Assembly (NCBI GenBank): GCA_902496345.1
Contig: CABVAP010000009.1
Location: forward strand, 1-41,683
Source: an uncultured Eubacteriales bacterium
Lineage (GTDB): Bacteria; Bacillota; Clostridia; Lachnospirales; CAG-274
Direction: 5' to 3'
Length of the DNA stretch: 41,683 nt
Part shown: piece after piece, positions 19,087 to 26,919 of the stretch
How the letters are laid out: each line of letters opens with the position of its first letter
Position numbering within the stretch: the stretch's first letter is position 1
Made by a program: the position numbers and the translations under genes
The notes under the pieces: model-generated
The model's input: the letters and a program-made list of their open reading frames with translations, nothing else
Database searches by the model: none
What the model was told of the DNA's origin: nothing

Positions 19087-22000
19087 TTATCTTCCGATTC
19101 GTCTTCTTTCGCTTCTAAGTTCTCTTTCGATTCTTGAATATATTTGTTCAAATAAAGTATCTACATCGATATTGTTAAAACCTCTTTCATTTCCTGATAT
19201 ATCGTTGTCATATACGTCTTGTTCATCATTTTGTTGCACAAGATTTTTTTGACTATCTGATACAATAGATTGAACTCTATCATCAAAATTTTCGTTAATT
19301 TTTTTACTTACTCTGTCATAAATATTTTCAATAAACTTTTCGTCATTAAAAATTTCTTCAACATCAGTTTTTCTTTCATTTCTATAAATAATATTTCGAG
19401 AATTTTTATCCTCATAAATAAAATCTGTAGCCAAACTACTTTTAATACCATAACTACCGTCATCATTCTGGATAGTTATTATATTTGTGCTATTTTCTGT
19501 ATTTTGTAATTCATTTAATGCAGTAAAATTATTCAAAGTATTGTTTGTACTATTTTCTTTCGTAAACTTCAAAACATTTGAACTTTTAAGCACATTAATT
19601 TGTTTTTTCTGAACATCTGAAAACCTATTTAATTTTGAAAAATAGTTCAAATAATAAATCTTGTCATCATTTTTTGTAAAATCAGAAAAATCCTGTTCAT
19701 CATACGAATAATTTTCAGATTCATTAATTTTGTTTAGATATGAAAAATAATTCAAATGGTCAACAAAACTATTTTTATTTTCAAACTTAAATATATTTTT
19801 ATTTTTTTCAAAACTAGTATTGTTCAGAGAAATATTTTCATTATTCAAAGTAAATTTATTTTCTAAATTTCTAAAATCAAACAAATTATTACTTAAATCA
19901 ATTTGATTTTTAAATACATTTTTATTATCAAAAACATCAAAATAATTTACATAATCGCCATTTTGATTTAAGTTATTTTCAATATGCCTTGCATTGTTTT
20001 TGATAACATAATCAAACTTTTCGATACTATGATTAAAGTTATTTTTCTGCAATAATTTAATATTTTTATTTAAATAAAAATTATTAGATTTATGGGAATT
20101 TAAAATCTTATTTATAAATCCCGTATAATTTCTAACCCCTGTGTTGTTCACAAAATTATTGTTATCAAAATCAAACTTAAATACTTTAGAAATTTCATTT
20201 TTAAAATAGTAAACAATTTTTTCAAAAGGGCTGTAAAAATCCTTTTTGTTGTTTTCGATATAATTCAAAACAGTCGAATTTGCGTAGTTATTTAAATTTT
20301 TAACAGTCTGTCCACTTTCAAAATATGTATTTTGTTCACTAAAATTATTTTCTGCATTAAAAACAAAATCAGACTTAAATTCATTTGTATATGAATTTTC
20401 AAAATTTTGATTATTCTCACTATGTAAACTGAACTTTTGAATATTATCGAAAATACCAGTTTTAAAGGTATTAGAAATAACTTTATCATAAAACGCAGTA
20501 ATGTTTTGATATTTTTTATTTAGTGAATTAATATATTCCTTTGAATTTTGGATATATTTCGCTCTATCCCAAACATTAAATTCATTTTCAACTAAATTAT
20601 TTTGGTTATAATTATTGTTATAAAGAAGCTCTGTGCTGTCATCATAAAAATAATCATTTTGTAAAGAATATTCATTTTCAAAAATTTTGTTTTCAAAATC
20701 AGTTAAATATAAATTTCGATTATTCAAAAAATTATTTCTATAACTGTTATTTTCAAAATAATTATCTACAAAACCATTATTCTGTAGCAAATAATTATTT
20801 TGCAAATGATAGAAGTCAGCACCATTATAAGTAAATTTATTTGAACTGCTATAATTTTCAAAATTATTTTTATATCTATAGCTGTAAATAGAACTTTCAT
20901 AAAACAAATTTGAAAAATCATAACCATATTTAAAATAATTTTTCAATACTCCAACGTTCAACAAATTATTGATGTTAGAACTTCCGTAACTTTCATATTT
21001 TTTAGAAATATCGAAATTACGTTGATTTAAAATAAAGTCTTGATAAGTTTCGCTCACATCGTTATTTTTAACGAGATAATCAAAGTAACTTTGTTGATAA
21101 TCATAAAAATCATAGTTAGAACTATCAAAATTTTGCAAACTACTAAAGCTTTGAATATTATTAAAATCAACTTTTTCAGAATTAGATACCCTATTTGTAA
21201 TACCAAATACATTTTTGTAAATCTGGTTAAAAACATTCAAATAACCATTTTTCACACTATTGTAATGGTTGTAAATATCTAAAATATTTTTAAAATATTC
21301 ATTTGAATTATCAAAAATATTCTGTCGGTTTAAAACTTTATTGTAATTTTTGTTTTGGCTATAAAAATCACTATAATTTTCAACATTCTGTTTAAAAAAC
21401 TGATTTAACCTTTTAGTAAAAGAATTGTATAAATCAAAAATATAGTTATTATAAAAACTGCCATCAACATTTTCAGTAACAAAATCATTAAGCAAATAAT
21501 TATTGTGGTAGTCCAAATTTGTCACATCTGTCTGACTATCAACAACATTATTTCTAAAATTCAAAACATTTTCGTTTCCATAAAAAAAATCATCGAAATA
21601 ATTTTGATGAAATGTATTTTTCTCTTCTTCTTGAAAATTTTTAAAACTATTAACAGTTGAAAAATAAAAATTATCGTCCTGTTCTTCCTTGTGGGGCAAG
21701 TTTAAATTTCTTACAAATAAATTTGTTTGAAAAGAATTGTTACTTAAAAAACTTTCATTGCTGTTTAATTCATTTTTTGAATTTTCAATATAATTCGAAA
21801 CAAAATTATTTTTCAAATTTTGTATAAAATCTTGACTCAAAAAATTAAATTTATTCGAAACATTTTTAGAATCGAAAAATTTATTAACATTACTACTTGC
21901 ATCAAAAACATTTTTAAAAAATGATAAACTAAGCTTATTAGAATTTTTAAAAATATCAAAAGTACTTTTAAAATATCCCAAAAATGTTTTAGGCTGAAAA

Positions 22001-22812
22001 TTATTAACATTAGAAGTCAAATTTTGTTTAAAAACATCAACAACAAATTTTTGAGAACTATTTTTATTATTAAAATAGTTGTTTGTAAAATTAATATTTT
22101 CAGCAACAGTATTTTTACTAAAAGTTTTGTTGTAAAAATACGACCCATCATTCTTTTCAAGGTTCACATCATTTTTTTCAAGCTGAATAAGGTTATGAGT
22201 ATCTTGTTCATAGCTTAAATATGGCAAATTTTTTTTATCTTCTAAACCAAAAAGAAATGCCCTATTGCGAGTAACAGTATTATTGTAAAAAGAATTTTTA
22301 TTTTGAATAAAATTCAAGTTTTTTTCAACTGAACTTTTTAAATAATTATCAAAGCTAAAACTTAAATTATAGTTTTTTTTTAACTCATTTTTTATATTGT
22401 CAATAACAACATCTATGCTGTAATCATCATAAAAGCTATCGTTTTTAACAATAGAGCTAAAAATATTTCTAACAGAATTATCAATATTTTGATTATACGA
22501 ATTTTGAATATTAACTTTAATCTGTTTTATAAATTCATTTTTAAGGTTACTTTGATTAATGGATATATTTGAGCCAGAATTAAGTGTTTTAAGCTGGCTA
22601 AATAATTCCAACATCATTTGAAGAAACAATTCATTGTTGTTATTTTCACTTTTGAGTACGATGTGCTTATTAGACGTAAAGTCGTCCGACTCACTCATTA
22701 AATTTTTATTCAAGATAAAATTACCAAAGTCGCTAGTAATAGAGTTTATTTCTTTCAACCTACCACCGATATTTTTTTCACTTTGAAGCGACATTCTTTT
22801 TCCAATAAGCAT
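19087..22812 (-). CDS. giant Asn/Phe/Tyr-rich protein, CIS-associated, function unknown
   Basis: About 1241 aa from ATG 22812 (GGGTGGT just upstream), or 1245 aa from ATG 22824 with no SD. The composition is extreme: Asn, Phe, Tyr, Ser, Lys and Asp dominate, I see no Cys and only one Trp, and most of it has no recognisable fold. Short conserved-looking ends flank the low-complexity body: an N-terminal helix region (IGKRMSLQSEKNIGGRLKEI) and a C-terminus with two related stretches, IENIYDRVSKKINENFDD and DVDTLFEQIYSRIERELRSE followed by RRRIGR. The latter resembles the C-terminal tail of variable proteins found between tube and Cis7 genes in other eCIS loci, from memory. No signal peptide or TM. 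The slot before Cis7 would fit a tape-measure or filler role, but the sequence is not the usual long helix, so this stays open. Confidence 0.6.
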   Translation of the reverse strand: MLIGKRMSLQSEKNIGGRLKEINSITSDFGNFILNKNLMSESDDFTSNKHIVLKSENNNNELFLQMMLELFSQLKTLNSGSNISINQSNLKNEFIKQIKVNIQNSYNQNIDNSVRNIFSSIVKNDSFYDDYSIDVVIDNIKNELKKNYNLSFSFDNYLKSSVEKNLNFIQNKNSFYNNTVTRNRAFLFGLEDKKNLPYLSYEQDTHNLIQLEKNDVNLEKNDGSYFYNKTFSKNTVAENINFTNNYFNNKNSSQKFVVDVFKQNLTSNVNNFQPKTFLGYFKSTFDIFKNSNKLSLSFFKNVFDASSNVNKFFDSKNVSNKFNFLSQDFIQNLKNNFVSNYIENSKNELNSNESFLSNNSFQTNLFVRNLNLPHKEEQDDNFYFSTVNSFKNFQEEEKNTFHQNYFDDFFYGNENVLNFRNNVVDSQTDVTNLDYHNNYLLNDFVTENVDGSFYNNYIFDLYNSFTKRLNQFFKQNVENYSDFYSQNKNYNKVLNRQNIFDNSNEYFKNILDIYNHYNSVKNGYLNVFNQIYKNVFGITNRVSNSEKVDFNNIQSFSSLQNFDSSNYDFYDYQQSYFDYLVKNNDVSETYQDFILNQRNFDISKKYESYGSSNINNLLNVGVLKNYFKYGYDFSNLFYESSIYSYRYKNNFENYSSSNKFTYNGADFYHLQNNYLLQNNGFVDNYFENNSYRNNFLNNRNLYLTDFENKIFENEYSLQNDYFYDDSTELLYNNNYNQNNLVENEFNVWDRAKYIQNSKEYINSLNKKYQNITAFYDKVISNTFKTGIFDNIQKFSLHSENNQNFENSYTNEFKSDFVFNAENNFSEQNTYFESGQTVKNLNNYANSTVLNYIENNKKDFYSPFEKIVYYFKNEISKVFKFDFDNNNFVNNTGVRNYTGFINKILNSHKSNNFYLNKNIKLLQKNNFNHSIEKFDYVIKNNARHIENNLNQNGDYVNYFDVFDNKNVFKNQIDLSNNLFDFRNLENKFTLNNENISLNNTSFEKNKNIFKFENKNSFVDHLNYFSYLNKINESENYSYDEQDFSDFTKNDDKIYYLNYFSKLNRFSDVQKKQINVLKSSNVLKFTKENSTNNTLNNFTALNELQNTENSTNIITIQNDDGSYGIKSSLATDFIYEDKNSRNIIYRNERKTDVEEIFNDEKFIENIYDRVSKKINENFDDRVQSIVSDSQKNLVQQNDEQDVYDNDISGNERGFNNIDVDTLFEQIYSRIERELRSERRRIGR

Positions 22813-22832
22813 AAGACCACCCATAATAAAAA

Positions 22833-23666
22833 TTACAATTCAATTTTACTCAACTTTTCTTGAAATTCCTGTTCTTCTTGAATTTTCTGATTTTCCTGTT
22901 CTTTCTCGATTTCTTTAGTAACAGCCTTGTTTTGTTCAGAGGCTCTTTTTATTTCAGAATTTTTAATTCCTTCTTCTTTGAGTTTTTTAAGCCTTTCTGT
23001 ATCAGAGGCAATATTTTCTCTTTCTCTTTCATAAGATGATTTTTGCGAATCATCACTTAAAGCATCTATTGTCTGTTTTTTTGTAACGTCACTATTTTTC
23101 TTACTTCTAGAAACAATATCTTTGCTTAAGTCTTCATAAGATGAGCTTGTGGAAGATGTCGTTTTAGGAGTAGAAAACAGCTTACCAAATATAGAAACAG
23201 CCGTATCCAAAGCCGAAGAAACAACAAAGGAGTTATAAGCGACCTCAAGAGTTTGAATAAGCACTTCCGATTTACTAGCATCAAGGTCAGAAAGTGTAAC
23301 ATTCTTAACCATCATTCTATCAGAATAATATACCCCTTGAATAGAATCATCGTCACCTTTGATAATTAAAATCATCGTATTAATCTTATTTACAAGAGCA
23401 GCAATATTAACCGTACCGAATCCTTTTTCAAACCTAATAGTATTAAGTGTATCGTTAGGTTCTTTAACAAGATAAGGTATTTCTGTACCACCATAGTTTA
23501 CAGCCCTAACGTTAGCCGAATACAGGTTAATACCGGAAATTTTAGCAAAACTAAAAATATTAGTTCCGATAATAACAAAATATTTATTTGATAATATAGG
23601 GTACTCGTTTACGTTACCAAAGTTAATACCGAAATTTGATAAAAGTCCTTTTATTGAAGTATCCAA
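22833..23666 (-). CDS. second tube-fold protein with coiled-coil C-terminus
   Basis: 277 aa from TTG 23666 with AGGAGG eight bases upstream. Residues 1-165 follow the tail-tube (gp19-like) pattern: NKYFVIIGTNIFSFAKISGI, AVNYGGTEIPYLVKEPNDTLNTIRFEKGFGT, a later SDLDASKSEVLIQTLEVAYNSFVV. From about 175 a Ser/Thr linker leads to a highly charged helical tail (RERENIASDTERLKKLKEEG to IQEEQEFQEKLSKIEL). Many CIS encode an additional tube-like protein that starts the tube at the hub; that is my reading here. The coiled-coil tail is unlike the plain 147-aa tube and could line or plug the tube base. Confidence 0.75.
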   Translation of the reverse strand: MDTSIKGLLSNFGINFGNVNEYPILSNKYFVIIGTNIFSFAKISGINLYSANVRAVNYGGTEIPYLVKEPNDTLNTIRFEKGFGTVNIAALVNKINTMILIIKGDDDSIQGVYYSDRMMVKNVTLSDLDASKSEVLIQTLEVAYNSFVVSSALDTAVSIFGKLFSTPKTTSSTSSSYEDLSKDIVSRSKKNSDVTKKQTIDALSDDSQKSSYERERENIASDTERLKKLKEEGIKNSEIKRASEQNKAVTKEIEKEQENQKIQEEQEFQEKLSKIEL

Positions 23667-23685
23667 GAAAAAAACCTCCTAGACA

Positions 23686-23895
23686 TTAGTACACATCAAA
23701 AATATTTTTCTTTTTGTCATCGCCGTTAATTTTAGAGTTAATATTGGAAATTTCCTTACACCAACGAAGTCTTTCCTTGTGTTCAAGCATCATAACATCT
23801 TCGTGTGACCAATGCAGATAATAAGCAACGAAAGCCATTTCTTCATAGAGCTTATCTATAGGATAATTCTTTTTCTTTACTCCCCCAAAGGCCAT
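23686..23895 (-). CDS. small conserved CIS protein (DUF6760-like)
   Basis: 69 aa. The pattern YPIDKLYEEMAFVAYYLHWSHEDVMMLEHKERLRW matches the small 'LYEEvAfiAYHFHW..dev..LeH.eR..W' protein that follows the assembly gene in phage-tail-like loci (the family name is from memory). ATG 23895 lies 19 bp inside the upstream gene, with CAGG just before it; a later in-frame start is possible. It probably acts in tube or tail assembly with the 121-aa protein, since the two reading frames overlap. Confidence 0.7.
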   Translation of the reverse strand: MAFGGVKKKNYPIDKLYEEMAFVAYYLHWSHEDVMMLEHKERLRWCKEISNINSKINGDDKKKNIFDVY

Positions 23896-24242
23896 TTTAC
23901 CTGAATTTTTTCGTTACAATGAGGACAGATAGTAGTAACAACAGGTGGTTCAACGGCATTTATGTTTTGATACATTTCCTGCAAATAAGCCAAATCAGCA
24001 GTAAAAAGTCTTTCGATTATTCTTGTATCAATAGCAGGTAAATCACCAAGCTTTGTTATAACTCTGGATAAAAGTATAATGCTTATATATCCAGGATTTT
24101 GTTGCACTCTAGGGTCTTTAAGAGGTAAGATTTCATCAGCAGCAGTTGCAAGACGCATAATGCCTGTTTTGTGTAAATTTCCCTCTCCATCAACATATCC
24201 TTTAGGAAGTTCAAAAGGATATTCTGTCTGAAACGAACTCAT
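23877..24242 (-). CDS. phage-tail-assembly-like CIS protein with Cys pair at C-terminus
   Basis: About 121 aa from ATG 24242, with AGGAGG seven bases upstream and directly after a terminator-like hairpin. The core SFQTEYPFELPKGYVDGEGNLHKTGIMRLATAADEI, PLKDPRVQQNPGYISIILLSRVI and IDTRIIERLFTADLAYLQEMYQNIN is a conserved tail-assembly protein in eCIS and related loci, perhaps a chaperone for tube or tape. The tail CPHCNEKIQV has one CxxC, half a zinc ribbon. An upstream in-frame start (24302) has no SD. Confidence 0.75.
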   Translation of the reverse strand: MSSFQTEYPFELPKGYVDGEGNLHKTGIMRLATAADEILPLKDPRVQQNPGYISIILLSRVITKLGDLPAIDTRIIERLFTADLAYLQEMYQNINAVEPPVVTTICPHCNEKIQVKWPLGE

Positions 24243-24257
24243 AAGTTTTCCTCCTAT

Positions 24258-24348
24258 AAAAAAAGGGGATATAATCTCATCAATCGAAAACATTATAGAC
24301 ACAAATAGCTCTTAGTTAATTCAATTTTGAAAATATATCCCTTTTTTT
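24258..24348 (-). terminator. terminator-like hairpin between tube gene and rest of CIS operon
   Basis: On the minus strand, arm 24348-24334 (seven A then GGGATATA) pairs with 24273-24258 (TATATCCC, one bulged C, seven T): eight GC/AT pairs plus seven A-T pairs around a loop of about 60 nt. The T-run is followed at once by AGGAGG of the next gene. It looks like a leaky terminator or RNA-processing site that lets sheath and tube be made in large excess over baseplate proteins. Confidence 0.6.
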
Positions 24349-24362
24349 AATATGATTATTTT

Positions 24363-24806
24363 TTAAATTTCAAGTCTAACTAAACCTTCGTGAGCAAATT
24401 CAATACTTTCCATAGCAACTTCAGAGCTGTTACCTTTAAGCTCAGGGCCAGTATATTTGCAAGGCCAAGCACGTAAAATCTGCCAAGCAGCAACAACTGT
24501 GTCTTCGTCGTTAAAAAGCTGAACAGTAACAGTTTTTCTGTCCTGTGTAATCTGCCCTTTATCTATTTCATCAATCCAAGTAAAAAATTCAACAGCGTCA
24601 ATAACGCCTCTTTTAAATACGATATTGCTGTATTTAACAAGACCAGGCTGTTTTCTAGGAGTGTTGTCGGCAGCATCACCTTCTCTGTATTCAACAACGT
24701 CAAAAGTAGCGTCAAAACCTGAAACTTCGCTAAAACCAGCAACCATAACTCCACCAATTTCAACTTTAAATCTATAACTCTTATATGGATATGCTTCTAA
24801 AGCCAT
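24363..24806 (-). CDS. contractile tail tube protein (Cis1/Afp1, gp19-like)
   Basis: 147 aa, the usual length for the family; AGGAGG eight bases before ATG. Recognised by YPYKSYRFKVEIGGVMVAGFSEVSGFDA, VEYREGDAADNTPRKQPGLVKYSNIVFKRGV, WQILRAWPCKYTGPELKG and the ending ESIEFAHEGLVRLEI. It stacks as hexamer rings to form the inner tube. The gene starts 18 bp after the sheath stop and precedes a terminator-like hairpin, which fits very high expression of this pair. Confidence 0.95.
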   Translation of the reverse strand: MALEAYPYKSYRFKVEIGGVMVAGFSEVSGFDATFDVVEYREGDAADNTPRKQPGLVKYSNIVFKRGVIDAVEFFTWIDEIDKGQITQDRKTVTVQLFNDEDTVVAAWQILRAWPCKYTGPELKGNSSEVAMESIEFAHEGLVRLEI

Positions 24807-24824
24807 ACGAAAAACCTCCTAATC

Positions 24825-26552
24825 TTACTCAGCACTACCGCTGGTCTTTTGTGTAATTCTAAAGATAACAAATTCAGCTGGTTTAACAGGAGCTATACCG
24901 ATAACGCAAATAAGACGACCAGCATCGATGTCACCTTGAGTCATTGTGTTAGTACCGATGTCAACGAAGAAAGCTTCATCTTCAGTTGCACCAGCGAGAG
25001 CACCAGCTCTCCAAACATCGCCAAGGAAAATTTCAATAGTTCTTCTAACTCTAAGCCAAAGGAGTTGGTCATTAGGTTCAAATACAACCCAGTTTGTACT
25101 AACTCTGATAGACTCTTCAACGAAAATAAACAATCTTCTTACGTTTACATATCTCCATAAAGCGTTTGAGCTAACAGTTCTAGCACCCCAAACTCTAATA
25201 CCTTGACCTGGGAAACTTCTGATAAGGTTTACGCCCTTAGGGTTTAAAATATCTTGTTCGCCAGCAGTATAGTTGCATTCAAGACCAACGCAAGCACTAA
25301 CGATTTCGTTAGCAGGAGCTTTGTGAACACCTCTTGTGCTGTCTGTTCTTGCATATATACCAGCAACAGAGCCAGAAGGTGGAATAGCAGTTGTATTTTT
25401 AGTAAGAGGGTCGAAAACTTTAACCCAAGGGTGGTACATAGCTGCATATTCGCTATCAAAGAAGTTTCTGTGAGCGATAACGTCATCAACAGATTTTGCA
25501 TCTTTAGGAACGTCCAATATAGCAAATCTATTTGTCATAGCTTCACAATGAGCAACTAAAGTAAGCTCAACCTGAGGGTCAGTAACACCAGGGACAGCCA
25601 TAATACTAACTTCATTGTTATCGATGAAAGATTGAATACCTGTTCTGTCGCCAGGGCCTTTGTCCTCGCCGATAAAATCAGCACTAGATAAAGCTTCTAA
25701 AGTTCCGTTAGTTCCTCCAAAAAGACTGATAATAAACTCGCCGTCATCGTTTCCAGAAATAAGTTTAAAAGGAGATATAATTTCCCCAGTTGATTTAGCA
25801 TCAACAGTAACAAGTTCAGATTTAATAAGTTTCTGGCTAATAAATTCAGGTGCATCAATATTAAATGAGCAAGCTTCGTAATTTTCAACAATATTGTCAT
25901 ATTTAACTTCGATGTCAACTTCGCAAGTTGAAATAACTTTTTTAGGAATAAGAGATATATCAACTACGCTGTTATCAAATAAGTCTTCAAAAGTAAGGAT
26001 ATTTTCATCAACGGAAGTAACTTTGTTATAAACTTTGCCACTTGGGCCTTCAAAAACAACAACATCACCAGCTGAAAAACCATTAGCATTTTTAACTCTG
26101 TATTTAATGTCGTTGCTAGTTTCGATAATTTCAAGCACTTGAGTTTTAGCCTTACTAGCAGGAGTAACTTTTAAAGTAATTTTATTTCCCCAGCTACCAG
26201 GGTTTTTAGCATAAATAACGATAGGAGCTGCGTCGTCATCTTCTGCATTATGAGCAAAAGTAGCGTTTGCAGGAACAACCCTTTTTATGTAACATCTTGA
26301 ACCACCGTTAGTAAAAAATTGATTAACGGCATAGGATAAAAATCTGTATTCACCAAATTCATTTTCAGATAAATTGCCACCAAAAATTCTTCTAAAAACT
26401 GAATAATTAGTAACAAGTACAGGTGCACCGGTGTGAGGACCTTTTTCGGTAACACCAATAAAACCTGCAGTGCTAGTACTTACACTTGCCATAGGTACAG
26501 CACCAGAGTCAAATTCTTCAACATAAACACCAGGTGTCAAATATTCTGCCAT
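24825..26552 (-). CDS. contractile sheath protein (Cis2/Afp2 type)
   Basis: About 575 aa from ATG 26552, which gives the standard family N-terminus MAEYLTPGVYVEE; an in-frame ATG at 26633 adds 27 residues but has no SD. Sheath marks: STSTAGFIGVTEKGP, FTNGGSRCYIKRV, a long variable surface insert (about 110-300), SIMAVPGVTDPQVELTLVAHCEAM, PPSGSVAGIYARTDSTRGVHKAPANE, GIRVWGARTVSS, YVNVRRLFIFVEESIR, FEPNDQLLWLRVRRTIEIFL and KPAEFVIFRI. It is the only sheath gene here (Afp has three). First gene of the minus operon. The start is unusual: the only strong SD lies 35 nt upstream with a hairpin between (see separate entry). Confidence 0.95.
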   Translation of the reverse strand: MAEYLTPGVYVEEFDSGAVPMASVSTSTAGFIGVTEKGPHTGAPVLVTNYSVFRRIFGGNLSENEFGEYRFLSYAVNQFFTNGGSRCYIKRVVPANATFAHNAEDDDAAPIVIYAKNPGSWGNKITLKVTPASKAKTQVLEIIETSNDIKYRVKNANGFSAGDVVVFEGPSGKVYNKVTSVDENILTFEDLFDNSVVDISLIPKKVISTCEVDIEVKYDNIVENYEACSFNIDAPEFISQKLIKSELVTVDAKSTGEIISPFKLISGNDDGEFIISLFGGTNGTLEALSSADFIGEDKGPGDRTGIQSFIDNNEVSIMAVPGVTDPQVELTLVAHCEAMTNRFAILDVPKDAKSVDDVIAHRNFFDSEYAAMYHPWVKVFDPLTKNTTAIPPSGSVAGIYARTDSTRGVHKAPANEIVSACVGLECNYTAGEQDILNPKGVNLIRSFPGQGIRVWGARTVSSNALWRYVNVRRLFIFVEESIRVSTNWVVFEPNDQLLWLRVRRTIEIFLGDVWRAGALAGATEDEAFFVDIGTNTMTQGDIDAGRLICVIGIAPVKPAEFVIFRITQKTSGSAE

Positions 26553-26593
26553 ACTTTGCCCGACAACTTCAAACCAAGAAGTCGGTACCTCCT
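26553..26593 (-). promoter_or_regulatory. sheath leader: SD, hairpin, then start codon
   Basis: On the minus strand AGGAGG (26593-26588) is followed by 2 nt, a hairpin (26585-26560; outer arms CCGAC and GTCGG, inner TTC/GAA, loop TTGGTTT), then 7 nt and ATG 26552. Linear spacing is 35 nt; with the hairpin folded it is 9 nt. No in-frame start lies 5-12 nt after the SD. An out-of-frame TTG GTT TGA two-codon frame starts 10 nt after the SD. Confidence 0.55.
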
Positions 26594-26678
26594 CTCTTAT
26601 AGTGAGTTTATTTTTAGTCATAACAACAAGCAAAAATTCAAAAAATCAAATTTCAGCAAGAAAATCTTATATACATTT

Positions 26679-26707
26679 ATTCTACAGCAAAACAGAATAA
26701 AAATCAA
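26679..26707 (-). promoter_or_regulatory. promoter of the sheath/tube/baseplate operon
   Basis: Minus strand -35 TTGATT (26707-26702), 17-bp spacer, -10 TAGAAT (26684-26679). Transcription would start near 26672, leaving a leader of about 120 nt before the sheath ATG. This is the best sigma-A-like match in the divergent region. Confidence 0.6.
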
Positions 26708-26805
26708 GCATTTTTCATATAATTAACAATATTTAATCATTATTTTTATAAATTCTATAAAATATTCAAAAATAATATAACATATAAAAAATAAAAATAA
26801 ATAAA

Positions 26806-26834
26806 TTGCATTTTTTTCGATATTCATTTATAAT
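26806..26834 (+). promoter_or_regulatory. promoter of the Gln-repeat protein/ATPase operon
   Basis: -35 TTGCAT (26806-26811), 17-bp spacer, -10 TATAAT (26829-26834). It is back to back with the sheath promoter about 100 bp away, so one regulator bound between them could set both operons. The rest of this gene-free stretch is very A/T-rich, and I see no clear operator. Confidence 0.6.
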
Positions 26835-26919
26835 TTTCTTGTAAGAATTTTATTGTTATGTTTATATAAATAACTAAGCCCATTTATAAATAGATTGCTA
26901 TTTTAAAGGAGTGATTAAA

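Noticed and set aside
23877..24242. Zinc-ribbon protein
   Set aside because: Only one CxxC is present near the C-terminus; a full ribbon needs a second pair, though two subunits could share a metal.
26588..26633. Sheath start at ATG 26633
   Set aside because: No SD is before it, and the conserved sheath N-terminus begins at ATG 26552.
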